Below are positions 10,769 through 22,600 of a stretch of DNA of 64,000 nt, in pieces. The stretch is from Diphasiastrum complanatum. Its lineage: Eukaryota > Streptophyta > Lycopodiopsida > Lycopodiales > Lycopodiaceae. Position 1 is the first letter of the stretch. Each line of letters starts with the position of its first letter. Location: contig CM055097.1 in NCBI GenBank assembly GCA_029204225.1, forward strand, positions 11,114,619 through 11,178,618, in the 5' to 3' direction. The notes below the pieces were generated by a model. That model ran no database searches. It saw only the letters and a program-made list of their open reading frames with translations, and was not told the origin of the DNA. The position numbers and the translations under genes are program-made.

Positions 10769-10999
10769 TCTCCTCTGTAGAGCAGGTGGTTAAGCTCTTG
10801 CATTGTACCCTCGCAAGCTGGTGGTCAAGCTTGGATACTTTTTTTTCTTAGAGATAGCGAGATAGATATGCTAGTTTCATGTCTTCTTCTCTTTTTTACT
10901 AGTAAATAAGTCCGTATGCGGACAATGCTCCTCACCTTTTGTACTCTCCTTTGTCTTATGTACCTTTGGGTACCAAAAGACGTTAATAATAATAATTCT

Positions 11000-11002
<3 letters not shown>
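10769..11002 (+). other. LINE copy A 3' UTR
   Basis: Non-coding. It contains two GCTGGTGGTCAAGCTTGG / CAGGTGGTTAAGCTC-like repeats (10790-10835) and ends with GTACCAAAAGACGTTAATAATAA, which resembles the last bases of copies D and E. Confidence 0.7.

Positions 11003-11068
<66 letters not shown>
11003..11068 (+). repeat. (TC)n followed by (AC)n microsatellite
   Basis: TC run 11003-11034 (LINE tail) passing directly into an AC run 11035-11068. Confidence 0.95.
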
Positions 11069-11071
<3 letters not shown>

Positions 11072-11097
11072 CGCACATACATATACATACACATCCG

Positions 11098-11259
11098 TGT
11101 CAATCTAGAAGGTTAGCTCCTCATCGTGGGTCCTCCAAGTCCCTTGTGAGGCATGCACCTGAGATACATGCATAGCAAGTCTAGGTGTCAACCATAGGTA
11201 CAACTTACAACGTAATTAGTGCTTAGCCAAAGGGGTAAAATAGGCATTACTCTTCAACA
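11098..11259 (-). repeat. Candidate copia 3' LTR (short or truncated)
   Basis: The minus strand reads a polypurine run AAGGGGGGGTG and then TGTTGAAGAG, as expected at the start of a 3' LTR; a possible opposite end TGTCAATC is at 11098, next to the LINE tail. No partner LTR is present, so the length (162 bp) may reflect truncation. Confidence 0.5.
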
Positions 11260-12078
11260 CCCCCCCTTAATGGCAATTTTATTCAAACTGACACCCAACA
11301 AAGTTCTGAACTCTTCAAACTTATCTTTACTAAGTGGCTTAGTAAAGATATCAGCTATCTGGTCATTGGTGTCGCAATAAACTAGCTCGATCTCCCACTG
11401 TGCACTTTCTCCCGTATGAAGTGCTGGTCCACCTCTATGTGCTTTGTCCGTGCATGATAGACTAGATTTTGCGCAAGCTGAATGCAAGGTTATCACAATG
11501 CAACAATGTAGGTCTTGAGCAATCTGCCTATCCTCAAGTAGACGGCGTAACCAAATGGCTTCACAGGCGGACCTCATAGTCGCCCTATACTCAGCTTCGG
11601 TAGATGATAGGGCAATAGTAGGCTGCTTCTTGCTGCACCATGCTATAGCCCCTGAACCTAGGCTAAAGCAATAGCCTGTCGTTGATCTTTGATCGTCTCT
11701 ATCACCTGCCCAATCAAAATCTGAATAACCTTCCATCAAAATCTGAAGGTCTCCATCATCAGTGTCTCCAATCCCATAAGTCATCGTCCCTCTCACATAT
11801 CGTAGGATCCGCTTGGCTGCCTTCCAATGTGCTTCGGTAGGCTTACTCATGAATTGACTTGTGATCCCAACTGCATAAGCAATATCTGGCCTGGTGGTAG
11901 TAAGGTAAATCAAGCTGCCCACCAATTGACGATAGAGAGTCTCATATGCAAATGCTAGACCATTATCTCTTGATGGCTTGTTGCTTGGATTCATGGGTGT
12001 GCTAATTGGTTTGTTTTCTTGCATGTTAAACCTCTTCAATAATTTTTGTGCATACTTTGCCTGTGAGATAAAAAGACA
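11254..12078 (-). pseudogene. Copia RT end and RNase H
   Basis: Minus strand: CLFISQAKYAQKLLKRFN, KPISTPMNPSNKPS, LVGSLIYLTTTRPDIAYAVG, MEGYSDFDWAGDRDDQRSTT, GSGAIAWCSKKQPTIALSST, EAEYRATMRSACEAIWLRRL, then after local damage ELVYCDTNDQIADIFTKPL. The conserved RNase H acid in DADWAGD is seen as DFDWAGD. The frame is open for about 270 codons to the stop, the longest intact copia stretch in this half of the window. Confidence 0.92.
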
Positions 12079-12350
12079 ACGCGTGTATACATGTATGAGT
12101 GTGTATGTGCATGTTGTGTGTGCGTGTGTACATGTATGAGTGTGTATGTGTGTGTTGTGTGTGCATGTGTGATGTGTACGTGTGTATATGTATGTGTGTT
12201 GTGTGTGTGTGCGCGCGCGCATGTGTGTGTATGTGTACGTGTGTGGGTGTATATGTGTGTGGGTGTATATGTATGTGTATGTCTTGTGCGTGCATGTGGT
12301 GTGTGTGTGCACGTGTGTATGTGTGTTGTGTATGTGTATGCAAGTGTGTA
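12079..12350 (+). repeat. Imperfect (TG)n / TGTATG tract inside a copia RT gene
   Basis: About 270 bp of TGTGTG, TGTATG and GCGCGCGC units. On the coding (minus) strand it lies between LLITGSNKKL and CLFISQAKYAQ and takes the place of the usual connecting part of the RT, of roughly 50-60 residues. It produces long spurious open frames on both strands that are not genes. Confidence 0.92.
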
Positions 12351-12790
12351 CAGCTTCTTATTGCTTCCCGTGATGAGTAGATCATTCACATCAAGTACAA
12401 CAACCACAAAGTCTTCTCCATTCTTGCCCTACAAAGTACTCGTCAATTCGGCCATACCAAGCCCTTGGCGCCTGTTTGAGCCCATTCAAGGCTTTTCTAA
12501 GCCTGCAAACCAGATTCTCCTTGCATGTTATCTCAAACCCCTGCGGTTGCTCCATGTAAACCTCCTCCTATAGGTGCCCATTAAGAAAGGCACTCTTGAC
12601 ATCCATTTGATGGACATCCCAATAAAATTATGAGGCTAAGGCCAAAATGGTCCTAATAGATGTCATCTTAGCAACAGGTGCGAATGTCTCATCATAGTCT
12701 AGCCTCTCCTTTTCCTTCACGGGTTCGTGAAAGAACTGTGACTCATCTGCATCCAAAATAGTGGACATAAGAGCAAAGTTAGTAGTCTCT
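12351..12790 (-). pseudogene. Copia reverse transcriptase, N-terminal part
   Basis: Minus strand, with frameshifts: [69 protein letters not shown], and [17 protein letters not shown]. The catalytic box normally read as YVDD is DVND here, so the enzyme would be dead even without the frameshifts. Confidence 0.85.
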
Positions 12791-12799
12791 TGTCTCTCA

Positions 12800-13010
12800 T
12801 GAGACCTAAGAGATCTTCTGGCACCCTGTTCACTGCTCTCTCCACAAGCTCAAGAATGCCCTTGGCCCTGGTAGCTTTTCCCTTTGGAAACCTTTGCCTC
12901 TGTTGCTTTCCTAGTGCACAAGCCTCACATGTATCTGAAGAAGACTTAATGCTAGGAAGATCTACTACCATATTGTGCTTGTTCAAAACTTGTAAACTTT
13001 GATAGCTCAA
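12800..13010 (-). pseudogene. Copia GAG-pre-integrase domain
   Basis: The minus strand reads SYQSLQVLNKHNMVVDLPSI then CEACALGKQQRQRFPKGKAT. This is the Cys-containing part of the copia integrase zinc-binding region. The next recognisable coding is RT, so the integrase core is deleted. Confidence 0.82.
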
Positions 13011-13073
13011 ATGACCATACCTCTCGTGCCAAGGTTGTCCTGATTAGAATCCCCTGCTGACCAGGCCTCTTGG

Positions 13074-13367
13074 CTAGATATGGTTTGTGTAAAGGTTGTA
13101 AAGACCCCCTTCTTGCATTCCCTTGGCTACCACCTTGAAGCTTTGATCTTTGTCTTTTACCAAATAGGTAGATTCATCAAACTCTACCAGCATGTTCTGT
13201 TTGGTAATGGCACCAACAAATAGCAAGTTTTTAGCCAGTCCTAGTACATGCAACACGCTCTTGATTACCTTCAAAGGTAGAGAGTATGGCAGACACCAGA
13301 CATTGAAGTATGTAGATCTACTATGATTCTCGTACTCTTTATCTTCATAAAACTTCATTTTGATCAT
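13074..13367 (-). pseudogene. Copia protease-to-integrase linker
   Basis: The minus strand reads VLHVLGLAKNLLFVGAITKQ, then MLVEFDESTYLVKDKDQ and EGGLYNL, the typical stretch between copia protease and integrase. It is broken at its start and separated from the GAG-pre-integrase piece by a short gap with a stop. Confidence 0.8.
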
Positions 13368-13378
13368 GATACGGATCT

Positions 13379-13638
13379 AGTATCTAGTCAATTTATCTAT
13401 TTCAATTTGGAATCTCACAAATAAGTTCCCATTGGTAGTATAGCACTTGAATCTTCCAATATTTTTCATTTAAATCCTTTTGACAGTTGAACTTCAAGCA
13501 GTGAGCTCGTCAAGTTGTGAGCTCGTTTCCCTGGTTGTACTGATGTACATATGTTTCTATTGGAAGTTCCAAACATCTTGTTCAAAATAATGTCTCTTTG
13601 TTTGAGCAAGTAGTCCAAGTTAAACCTTTTATATGCAG
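13379..13638 (+). other. Intron sequence between copia remnant and HST exon
   Basis: No coding signal found. It ends with ATATGCAG, the acceptor of the first visible HST exon, so it is the 3' end of an intron whose 5' end is outside or not recognised. Confidence 0.6.
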
Positions 13639-16600
13639 GTTCGTGGATTTCTGCTCAATTTTGGAGTTTATTATGCAACAAGAACTTCACTTGGTCTTGC
13701 CTTTGAATGGAGGTGACTGGATCTGAAGTTTTGAGTTTGGACCAGCTTGTTTGAGTACATTGAGTAGACATTCTACTGTTGTTGGAGATTATCTATACTC
13801 TTTGGACTGATTTGAAAAGTTTGAAATGATTGTGTTTTTGTAGTCCTCCTGTCGTTTTTATCACTGTCTTTGTGACAATATTTGCAATTGTCATAGCAAT
13901 CACCAAAGACCTCCCCGACATTGAAGGAGACATGAAGTAAGTACAGGATTTTGAGTACTTGAAAGTTGAAGAGATAGAATGCTTGAAATTTGACCTAGTC
14001 TTATCAATATGGGGTCTCTTAGTGTCAATTGTGCTTTATGCCAAACTATTGTTTACATGATTTTGATAATATATTGGATAGTGATGCAGGGCCTTGAAGT
14101 ACTTGTATTCTAAGATGATTAACTAACATACTTCATGTTTGCAACGTTCCGCAGATACAAAATATCAACATTTGCAACGAAATTGGGTGTTCGCAATATA
14201 GCACTCCTTGGTTCTGGGTTACTTCTTGCCAACTATGCAGGGGCTATTGCTGCTGCTTCTCATTTGCCTCAGGTGTACATGTTGGACGAGAAAATTTGAC
14301 TGTTTTGGAACTGTATTTATGTGACTACAATTTTGAGTAGTAACCTATTTTAAAATAGGTTGGTGTAATTGGGCCTGACAGTTAGTTACTGCAGAAGTAT
14401 GCTACTGCTGGTCCTTCCTGTTTTTTGCCTTGCTACAATATATTGACTGAAAAGTCAGGGGTAAATTGGACCGTGGTTTTCTGTGCAGTTCTTTCGGCCA
14501 GAATTTATGGCTCTCTGGCATGCAATCTTGGCAGGCATTGTTATTTATCAGGTGATTCCAATCTAGTTTGTCACTTCTAATATTCTGAATCATCTTAGTC
14601 TGTAACTTTTAACACAGCCCCAATGTTATCAGCATGCACTTGTTTTGTTAAAGTTACTGATTTTCAAGTGCATCTATCAACCAAGTAAACATTTTTTAGC
14701 TTCTGGAGAATTGCTCAAAGCCACTTTACTTTCTGTTGAATCCATCAACACGACACTCAGGGATGCTAACTGACTGATTTGATTCTACTAGTTGTGTACT
14801 TGACCATCACTGAATAAAGGCAGAAGACAAAAATGCAATATGCACATGAAAGTTAAATTGATCAAATTTATTAATGCCATTCTACATTCCTCTAATTACC
14901 TGATCTATGGAGGGGTACCTTTTTCTGAAGGCCAATTAATCACACTTGCTGAAGGAGCCTCTATGTCAAGTTTTTTTCCTTCATTCCATGGAGCTGTTCT
15001 ATCCTTGAAGGTGGTGGTTGTGTTACATTGGCTATTGGTTCATTGCTTGCTGCTGTCAACCCAATTTCCTGATGCAATAAAATATATCATTCAAAATGCA
15101 GCATAATTTCACAAGAATTACTTCTTACTGTCATACAACAAAGAGAATAAAGTTGCTGGTGAATAGGACATATCAAACTACATGTGCTTTGCTGCTATTA
15201 TATGCTCTTTCAGAATGATGACATGTGAAACGTGTGGTGTCAACTGCAGACATGGCTTCTGGACTCCTCTAGATATACCAAGGTTAGGTTACTAACTCAG
15301 ATAGCTTAGCAATTATCACAAGGAAGTGATATGGTGAGCAATGAAATGTACCTTCATTCATTTGTGTTATGTCCCGCATTTCAATCGTTATTTTGATCTT
15401 AGAATGCTTTCTTTGTTCTCAATCAACAGGGAACGTTGGTTAGTAAACCAACTAAGTGGCAGCGAATTAGAGTATTCTTTGGAAGATACTGGCCCAAAAC
15501 CTCAGGCTGGCTCCTTTTAGCACTCCAAAAAAATTCTTACGCAGAAGCAGACAAAAAAATGTGGATGAAAGAAATATGCCCTAGTGAACTTGTATAACCA
15601 CTTTAATTTCTCTGGATTTTCAAATTCATAACATTCCAAATAAGCTCAAACACTTAAGGAAATATAATCAGAGACTGAAGAACTGTCTCAACACTAGTAC
15701 TAATAGTTGTCAATCATGCTGAATTTCAGTTCAGTTCTTACAATCAGGAAATAGCTTGAAGTTATTGGTGACAAAGTTTTCCTTACTTGTATTTATGGTA
15801 CATAAAACACAAAACATTTGACTAGGAAATGCTGTCCATAGTTTATAGGGGGATACTTCAGATCTTGGGACATCATTCTAAAGATGTCATTTAGGACTTT
15901 TGACTGTGATACACAGTGTACTTTTCATCCATCTATTAGTAGTCAAATTATTGGTCAATTATTATAGAAAGTATGGTTTGGATCCCATGAAGTTGGGCAA
16001 AAATCACTAGAAGAAGCCCTAATCAGGGTAAGGAAATAGTTTGTGAAGCCTATAAAGAGAGTTGTAGAGCTCATTCAATATCCATAATGATTCATGATGA
16101 CGCTCACTCTCTCTCTCTCTCTTTCGCCATGCCACCAAAAAAGCGCGCCTCCCCTCCTCCGATACGCCCTACTGCCACACTGGCAGCAGCTGCCAGTGTG
16201 GCAGCAGCACCTGCCACTCAGGCAGATGCACTGCCTGCCACCTCTTCTTTGTCGCTGCCTCCTCTGCCCACCGTTGCTCTACTTTCAGATCCTATTGCTG
16301 GCCTCCTTTGTATTCCCAGATCATCCACTTCTTGCTCTTCTTCCACTCAAGAATCAGTCCCTATTCCTTACACTCCATCTAAATCCACAGAACTATTCTC
16401 TTCTTGGCAAGAAGATCAGTTCAACGCTGATTTCCAGACCATGAAACTAGAAATTTCGCAGCTGAAAGAAGTGGTATCAACTCTGATCAAGGAAAAAAGT
16501 GTGATGCAGTCCAAGATTGTATTGTATATCTAGAACAATCGATTGGAAACAAGCAGGTTTCAGCTTCCGAATAGACCACCTTGATGATAAAGAATTGGAA

Positions 16601-19600
16601 CAAAAGATCGAGAAGCAGAAGGAAGAGGCCCTCTCCTGGGCATCGGTATTGAAGAAAGGAACCAAGCCATGTGCTCCCATATCCTCGGTCATTTCAGCCA
16701 CCATTCAGAAAGAGAAATCCAGAAAACAAAAGTCTCACAACATTATCCCGGATACTCAAGATGCCATGGAGGAGTACCAGGGATGCAGCCAATTGGATTA
16801 TCCGTTTTACATCCTTGGAGAGTCGATGAGAGGCTTTACGGTGCAGAGCTAAGCTACGTGGTTCCACTATTCTTATGGATGACGACGTCACATCCAAGTG
16901 TAGGAAAGGCGTAAGGCCTTCCAGGAAGCCCGAGAGTCAGGCGGATCGGGACGGACGAGTGCGCTTTTTTAATAGTGCTCCTGATGGTTCCCAGAGATAG
17001 GGATTTGGGGCCCCCGGGTTTGGGAGTATCTCGGGGTCCCATCCACACCATCTCCAGATTGGAGTATGGAACTGTGATGGTATACACTCATCTTCTACTG
17101 CTGGCGACTTGATTGACTTTATCACTAGCCGAGATGTATTGCTTTTTATGGAGACTTATGAGAGTCCGGAGCGAGGACTTCCCACTTTTCCAAAATACAG
17201 ATGGGATTTCGTGTACAGATCTGAGACTAGATCAGCTAGTGGTTTTGGATCTGGAGGGGTTGCATGCTTATACAGGGAGTCTCTTCACTCGTAGTATTGA
17301 GTTCATCCGACAAGAGCATGCACGCTACATATGGATTCGTATTGTGGGCTAGGATATTGGTTTGGATAGAGAACTTTTTGTCACAACATGTTACTTTCCT
17401 CCATAGTCTTCAATTTCGACGGAGTCCATTGGCTCACCATACCATGATCTTCATTGAAAATCATCAGATTCATAGAGGGGGGGCATATTTTCCTCACCGG
17501 GGATTTTAATGCCCAGACATCCTCACAACTAGGCAGACTTTTATGACACCATCGACCAGCTCCGTGTTTGTGCCCTTGACAGTGATGAGATGGGAGTTAC
17601 CAGAACTTTCGAGGACAGTTTGGGACCTGTTACCATATGGTGAGTATTTATTACAGTTTGGAGAGGCCCATGAGTTAGCCATTTATAATGGCTTACCTTG
17701 TTGGCCGATTTCAGGCAGATATACTTGTCATCCTCACAGTGGCGGACATAGCATCGACTATCTCATGGGGTCACCATCCTCCATAACCATCATCTCGGAT
17801 TTTCATATCTCCCCCACCACCCTTTCTGATCACTCTTTTCTCTCTTTCGCTATTGGTCGCCTCCCACCCCCCCAGTCACCTTCATAACCCACACTTACCC
17901 GGGCACCCAAATATACATTTAGCCCTCTATGCATGCTAGTATAGCCTAACTGGATAAGTGACAGCTCAATATGGCTAAGCTCCGATTGCGATCTGCGACC
18001 AAACAATTGTCTTCAGCTGTCATCTGGATAAGCCTAAACGACATTCATAAACCAGTATTAATAGTTGATCACTTTCTAGGTTAACAAGCTGATGAGGACT
18101 TCGGTTTTAGCTCTTTTGCAAATTGATCCTGGAGATTAATATAGTGCATTGCTAGAAACACTTACTGCTTATTAGCGGAAGTGTCAAACAGAGTCAATCA
18201 GATATTCAGAGATAGTTTGGAGTACGCGGTTGCATCTGCTATTGTTCTGTGCTCATGATTCTTTTGATTTGTACATGCTACTTACTGAATTGATCATACA
18301 ATTTTATCGCGTTCAATATTATGTCAGAATGATCGAATGCTTCTTTGTTCTATTGTAATCTGATTATGTTCTCTTATAGTCTTGTTTGAACATTCAGCAA
18401 TATTTTTTCTGTTATGTTTGTCTACGAAATCAATCTAACAGATTCTAATGATTTCAAAGTTAGAGATAGTTTGGAATACACGGTTGCATCCACTATTGTT
18501 TTGTGCTCACGATTCTTCTGATTTGTACATGCTATTTACTGAATTTATCATACAATTTTATCGCATTCAGTATTATGTCAGAATGATTGAATGCTTCTCT
18601 GTTCTATTGTAATCTGATTATGTTCTCTTATAGTCTTGTTTGAACTGTCGAATACTTCAATACTACTATATTCGATTCAGTAATATTTTTTCTGATATGT
18701 TTGTCTACAAAATCAATCTAACAGATTCTCAAAGTTAGAATCACTTAGAATTCGAATGTGACAATAGTTGCGATAGTTTTGTTCGAAAGAGGGATTATTT
18801 TGCAGAGCCCGATAGTGCATCCATAGAATGCAGCCATTTTTCTATCAAGCATCCTTTCTTTCTTCCAACAATCACTTGATGAAAAAAATAGGGTTAGGTT
18901 TTAGTTCTGAATACCGCAAAGTAGGGCAAGCAAATTTTCAGAGACCAACAACTCATCCTCTTTGATTTTTGGTGCTTAACTTTTGACATTATTTATTTTA
19001 CTTACGTATTCTTGATTCTTTTGGCCAACAAGATCTGTAAGGCTTGTGAGTATAATTGCATAACTCGTGATGAATGTCCTCAAAGGGGTGAAGAAAACCA
19101 ACCAACGCAGTAAGTATTGTCCACCTATAACTTGGACTATAGAGTTGAATCAAAGCTTGAAACTCTAAAAGCACCATGTGTTTACAACTCCAATACTATG
19201 CATAGTTGACCCTAACAGGCCATACGTGTTGGAAAACGGTTGGTAGTGATTTTGCTGTAGCGGCAATGAAGAGATGGCAGACCGGTTGTGTTTGAGAGCA
19301 AAAACTTGGATCTTTTTTGCTGTGATAAATGCTCCTAAAATCTGACGACATTATTTATATGGATCTAGGTTTACAATTGTGAATGATCACCAAGCACTAA
19401 GGTATATCTGTGATGTGGTGGACCTTCGTGCTTGGTTTGGAATTTGAATCGTGGTTCGTGGAAACTATATATCTATCCCTTAGAGATTTGTGTAAGACCA
19501 ATAGGTATTTGTTCACATTTGGCTGGATGTCCTGGCAGGTAATTCGAGATCTAGTGACTCGGAATGCAAGATTCCAAGATCTCTTTGGGGATAAGATACT

Positions 19601-22600
19601 TACGAAATATTCTATTAAGAATGGGTTAATTTTCTGAAATGGAAAAGTATGCTTTCCAAAGAATGAAAGTATTAGGGCGCCAATCCTACAAGAATGTCAT
19701 GATGGTGACACACCTAGGCACTCAAAGAACAATTGATATAATAAAGAAGATCTCTTATAGGCTAAAGCTTACATATTAAGTGGAGGCATATGTCTACAAA
19801 TGCGGGCAATGCCAAGTTAATAAAGCTGAAAGACTTAAGGCAATTGGCTTGTTACTCATATTGGAAATTTCTGAAAGAAAATCGTAGAGTATTTCCATGG
19901 ATGTTGTTGTTGGACTTCCTCAAACGTGGAAGAAAATAATGCTATGCGGGTTATAGTTGACAGATTAACCAAAATGTGCAATTGATTCTAACAAAGAAAA
20001 ATATCAAAGCTTTTGAACTTGCAGAAGTTTCTGTGGAAAAGTTGTTCAAATTGTATGGATTGCCAAATGGTACCTCCCAATGGTTGAGTTTGTGTATAAT
20101 AGTGCAAAGCACTTAGCAACTGGTTGGCAACCCGGAGTTTTTACAAAAGGTGATTGGGTCTACCTTTGGATTCCAAAAGATGCCAAGGCATCGAGGACCA
20201 GAAAATGTCCTAAGTTATGCCCTCATTTTAGTGGGCCTTTTTGTATTGTAAAGAAGCTCAATCGAAATGCCTATGAACTAGATCTTCCACAAGAAATCAA
20301 AGTGCACTCAGTTTTCCACATCAATGGTTTAAAGGAATGACTCGGTGGCAAGAATGGTTTGATGTAGGAAGATGAGCCAGTTCAATGAGAGGATTTGTCA
20401 GCCTTTGTTCCTAAGGAACCTTAGGCCATTGTTGATGTATGTCAAGGTGGACTTAGAAACCGGGAGGTGACTGAGTACTTGGTTCGTTGGATAGGTAGTT
20501 TTGATGATGAGAATTCTTGGAAAAAGGAACATGACCTTAGACAAAGATTCCCAAATTTTCTTCCTTAGATGAAAATTCTTTCAAGGGAGGGGGAATGTTA
20601 GCCCTTGGGTCTCACTTGAAACCAAATGTTGGACTAGGGCCTATTGACTTGACCAATGACTTGTGGACCGCATGTATGCCACTTGTCATAATCAGGGGTA
20701 TGTGCGTGGCATGGAGACTCCTACCTTGTTGGTATAGAAGGAGAGGAGTCCTTAATTAACATCATTTTTATCTGCTTAGGAGAAGGTGGATGGTAGTGCG
20801 CATGTGCATAGCCAAGATGAGAGCTCGCTCATGGTGGGAGATGGCCCATGGCACCGGCAGCAGTATGGGACATCATTAGTACTAGAAGTCGGATCCTACT
20901 TGATTCCGAGTCTCGTGTCGAGGGCATAGAGTGTGGATCTAGTTTGTATCCTACAATGGGATGGATCGTGAGCGTTCAGTTTCTTGTGTTGACCGGCACC
21001 TAGCGATTTTTGATTCCATAATTTCTAACACTAACCAACCATTACATACAATAGTACACCCATATCCATTTTTGTCTTATCACTAGCATCCCTTTTGCAA
21101 GGGCAACTACTTCCTCTCTCAAGTCGGCCACTCTTAAAGTCTTATAAGATACATGCTTGCAAGTGGGCCCGACCTCTTTTGTAGTAGTAATGATCTGCAA
21201 AATATTTGCTCTTATTAACATTAAAAAGAATGGCTTCAGCCTTCTACATAGAAGAATTGCCTACATGCAACTCTAAATTTGGCTCTTCGCTTGACACTCC
21301 AGCTTTCTTGCAATTGTTGTTGAGAGCTTGAGTTGGCCGCTCTCCCCTTTTTCTTGAGCTCCCATGCTCGATTGATGTTTAAGCATCCCCGCATTCCTTC
21401 CTCCACTTCTTCTACAAGATCCATTGTTTGTGACTCAAGGTGTAAGGATTGCGTCACATTTAGTGGTGCCTTTGTACATGCTTTGACACCCTTCTGACTA
21501 TTGCCAAGTAAATGAGAGACAATTCTTTGCATTCCCCCCCCCTCATGCATGAAAAACCTCTAATGCATAAAAAGCCCAAAAGTGTATACCATCGACATGG
21601 ACTATAGCAAACCTATATGTAGAAACACAAGGAGACTGAAGGATGCCCGTATACTCATCTAGAAAGATCCCAACATATAAATACCCTAGATAAGTAATAG
21701 TGACCATCTGGCAAATATCCTCGGATGGAAAATGTGTAACGGTAAGGGCCAAAGGTGCATGAATCATGTCAGAAACTGTAGAAATATCATGAGGCAGATC
21801 ACAAACCCCAAGCAAAGATCCATGGAGTAAAGCGAAAGAAGATACAACCTGATCACCAATAGCGAGGGAACCATCAAACGTGGACCCGTGAAGAACCCCA
21901 TAGAAATCAGCAGGAACATCAGCCATAACAGACTCAAGAGATGGAGAAGATACTGCACCAATCACCGAACTAGGAGGGCTATCTGAGGTATGCGCAAAAG
22001 CAATAGTAGAAATGCCACCAAGCTATACGGCCTCAATATCAATGAAACCAAGAATGACCATTGAATACGATATCTGTGAATCAAGGCATATAGGCGCAAG
22101 GCACGCAGCAACAACTTGTAAATCTGGAACAACATCAACCTGAGGAAGAGGACCCACGGATTGTGAAAGTGAAGCAGCAACTGATGTACTCTGAATGGAA
22201 AGAAGAGCTGCATCGTGAGCCTTTGGCAGACAACGCATAAACTGCTTCTCGGTAACCAACTGATAGTCACCCTTGGAATCAATACCAACAAGTGAATGAT
22301 GCTGACCAGCATGAGTAAAGGAAAGTGTCTGTTGAGAGAGAGCCACAACAATAGTACCAAGTGAAGAGAACCAGTCTGCACCAAAAATAATGTCATAGCG
22401 CTCCAGAGGAATGATGTAGAAATTTGCCTGACCAGAAAAATCACCAATGTGATAATCCAAGCCCTGAAACATCTGAGAATTGGGAAAAGAATGGGAACGA
22501 GCAACCTCAACACTGAGAGGTTCACTAAAGAAATATACTCTCGCCCCGCATCTAGAATAATATGATCCACAAATGGAACAACATACGTAGGCATAATAAC

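Larger units (their letters stand above)
5965..11034 (+). mobile_element. LINE copy A, near full length (about 5.1 kb)
   Basis: Two-ORF non-LTR retrotransposon: ORF1 (coiled coil and RNA-binding-like domain) and ORF2 (apurinic-type endonuclease, reverse transcriptase, C-terminal CCHC), then a 3' UTR ending CGTTAATAATAATAA and a (TC)n tail. The 5' end abuts the TC tail of copy E. The architecture resembles the L1/Tx1 group; the exact clade needs a tree. Several frameshifts make it inactive, but long stretches are open, including about 530 codons of RT. Confidence 0.92.
11098..13378 (-). mobile_element. Ty1-copia remnant without integrase core
   Basis: Minus-strand coding pieces in order: protease/GAG-pre-integrase link (13367-13074), GAG-pre-integrase (13010-12800), then directly RT (about 12780-11990) and RNase H (to 11254). 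The catalytic integrase segment between GAG-pre-integrase and RT is missing. The left end has a polypurine tract and candidate LTR. The upstream boundary near 13378 lies about 260 bp from a host-gene exon. Confidence 0.88.
16087..17934 (+). mobile_element. LINE copy B, 3'-truncated, in HST intron
   Basis: Same family as copy A: ORF1 from [10 protein letters not shown], the TAG-hairpin junction at 16998-17040 and the endonuclease to about 17880, followed by sequence matching the linker before RT. The RT, C-terminus and tail are missing, and the sequence changes to LTR-like DNA near 17935. The 5' end lies next to a short TC run (16107-16123). Confidence 0.88.

Noticed and set aside
12036-12573. 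Several 90-160 codon ORFs on both strands rich in Cys/Val or His/Thr
   Set aside because: They are translations of the (TG)n microsatellite, not genes.
13639-14551. Identification as homogentisate phytyltransferase (tocopherol pathway) instead of the solanesyltransferase
   Set aside because: The [16 protein letters not shown] and [15 protein letters not shown] segments match the solanesyltransferase pattern as I know it; a tree with both families would settle it.
15432-15597. Open stretch [20 protein letters not shown]... after ...ATCAACAG in the HST intron
   Set aside because: Not part of HST (the next HST exon is at 26733) and no homologue recognised.
18208-18738. Repeat structure considered as a CRISPR-like array
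   Set aside because: Two long tandem units without spacers, in plant DNA; no CRISPR or cas genes are present.
19035-19112. Cys-rich stretch [20 protein letters not shown] followed by a GTAAGT donor-like site
   Set aside because: Too short and isolated to call an exon or a zinc finger.
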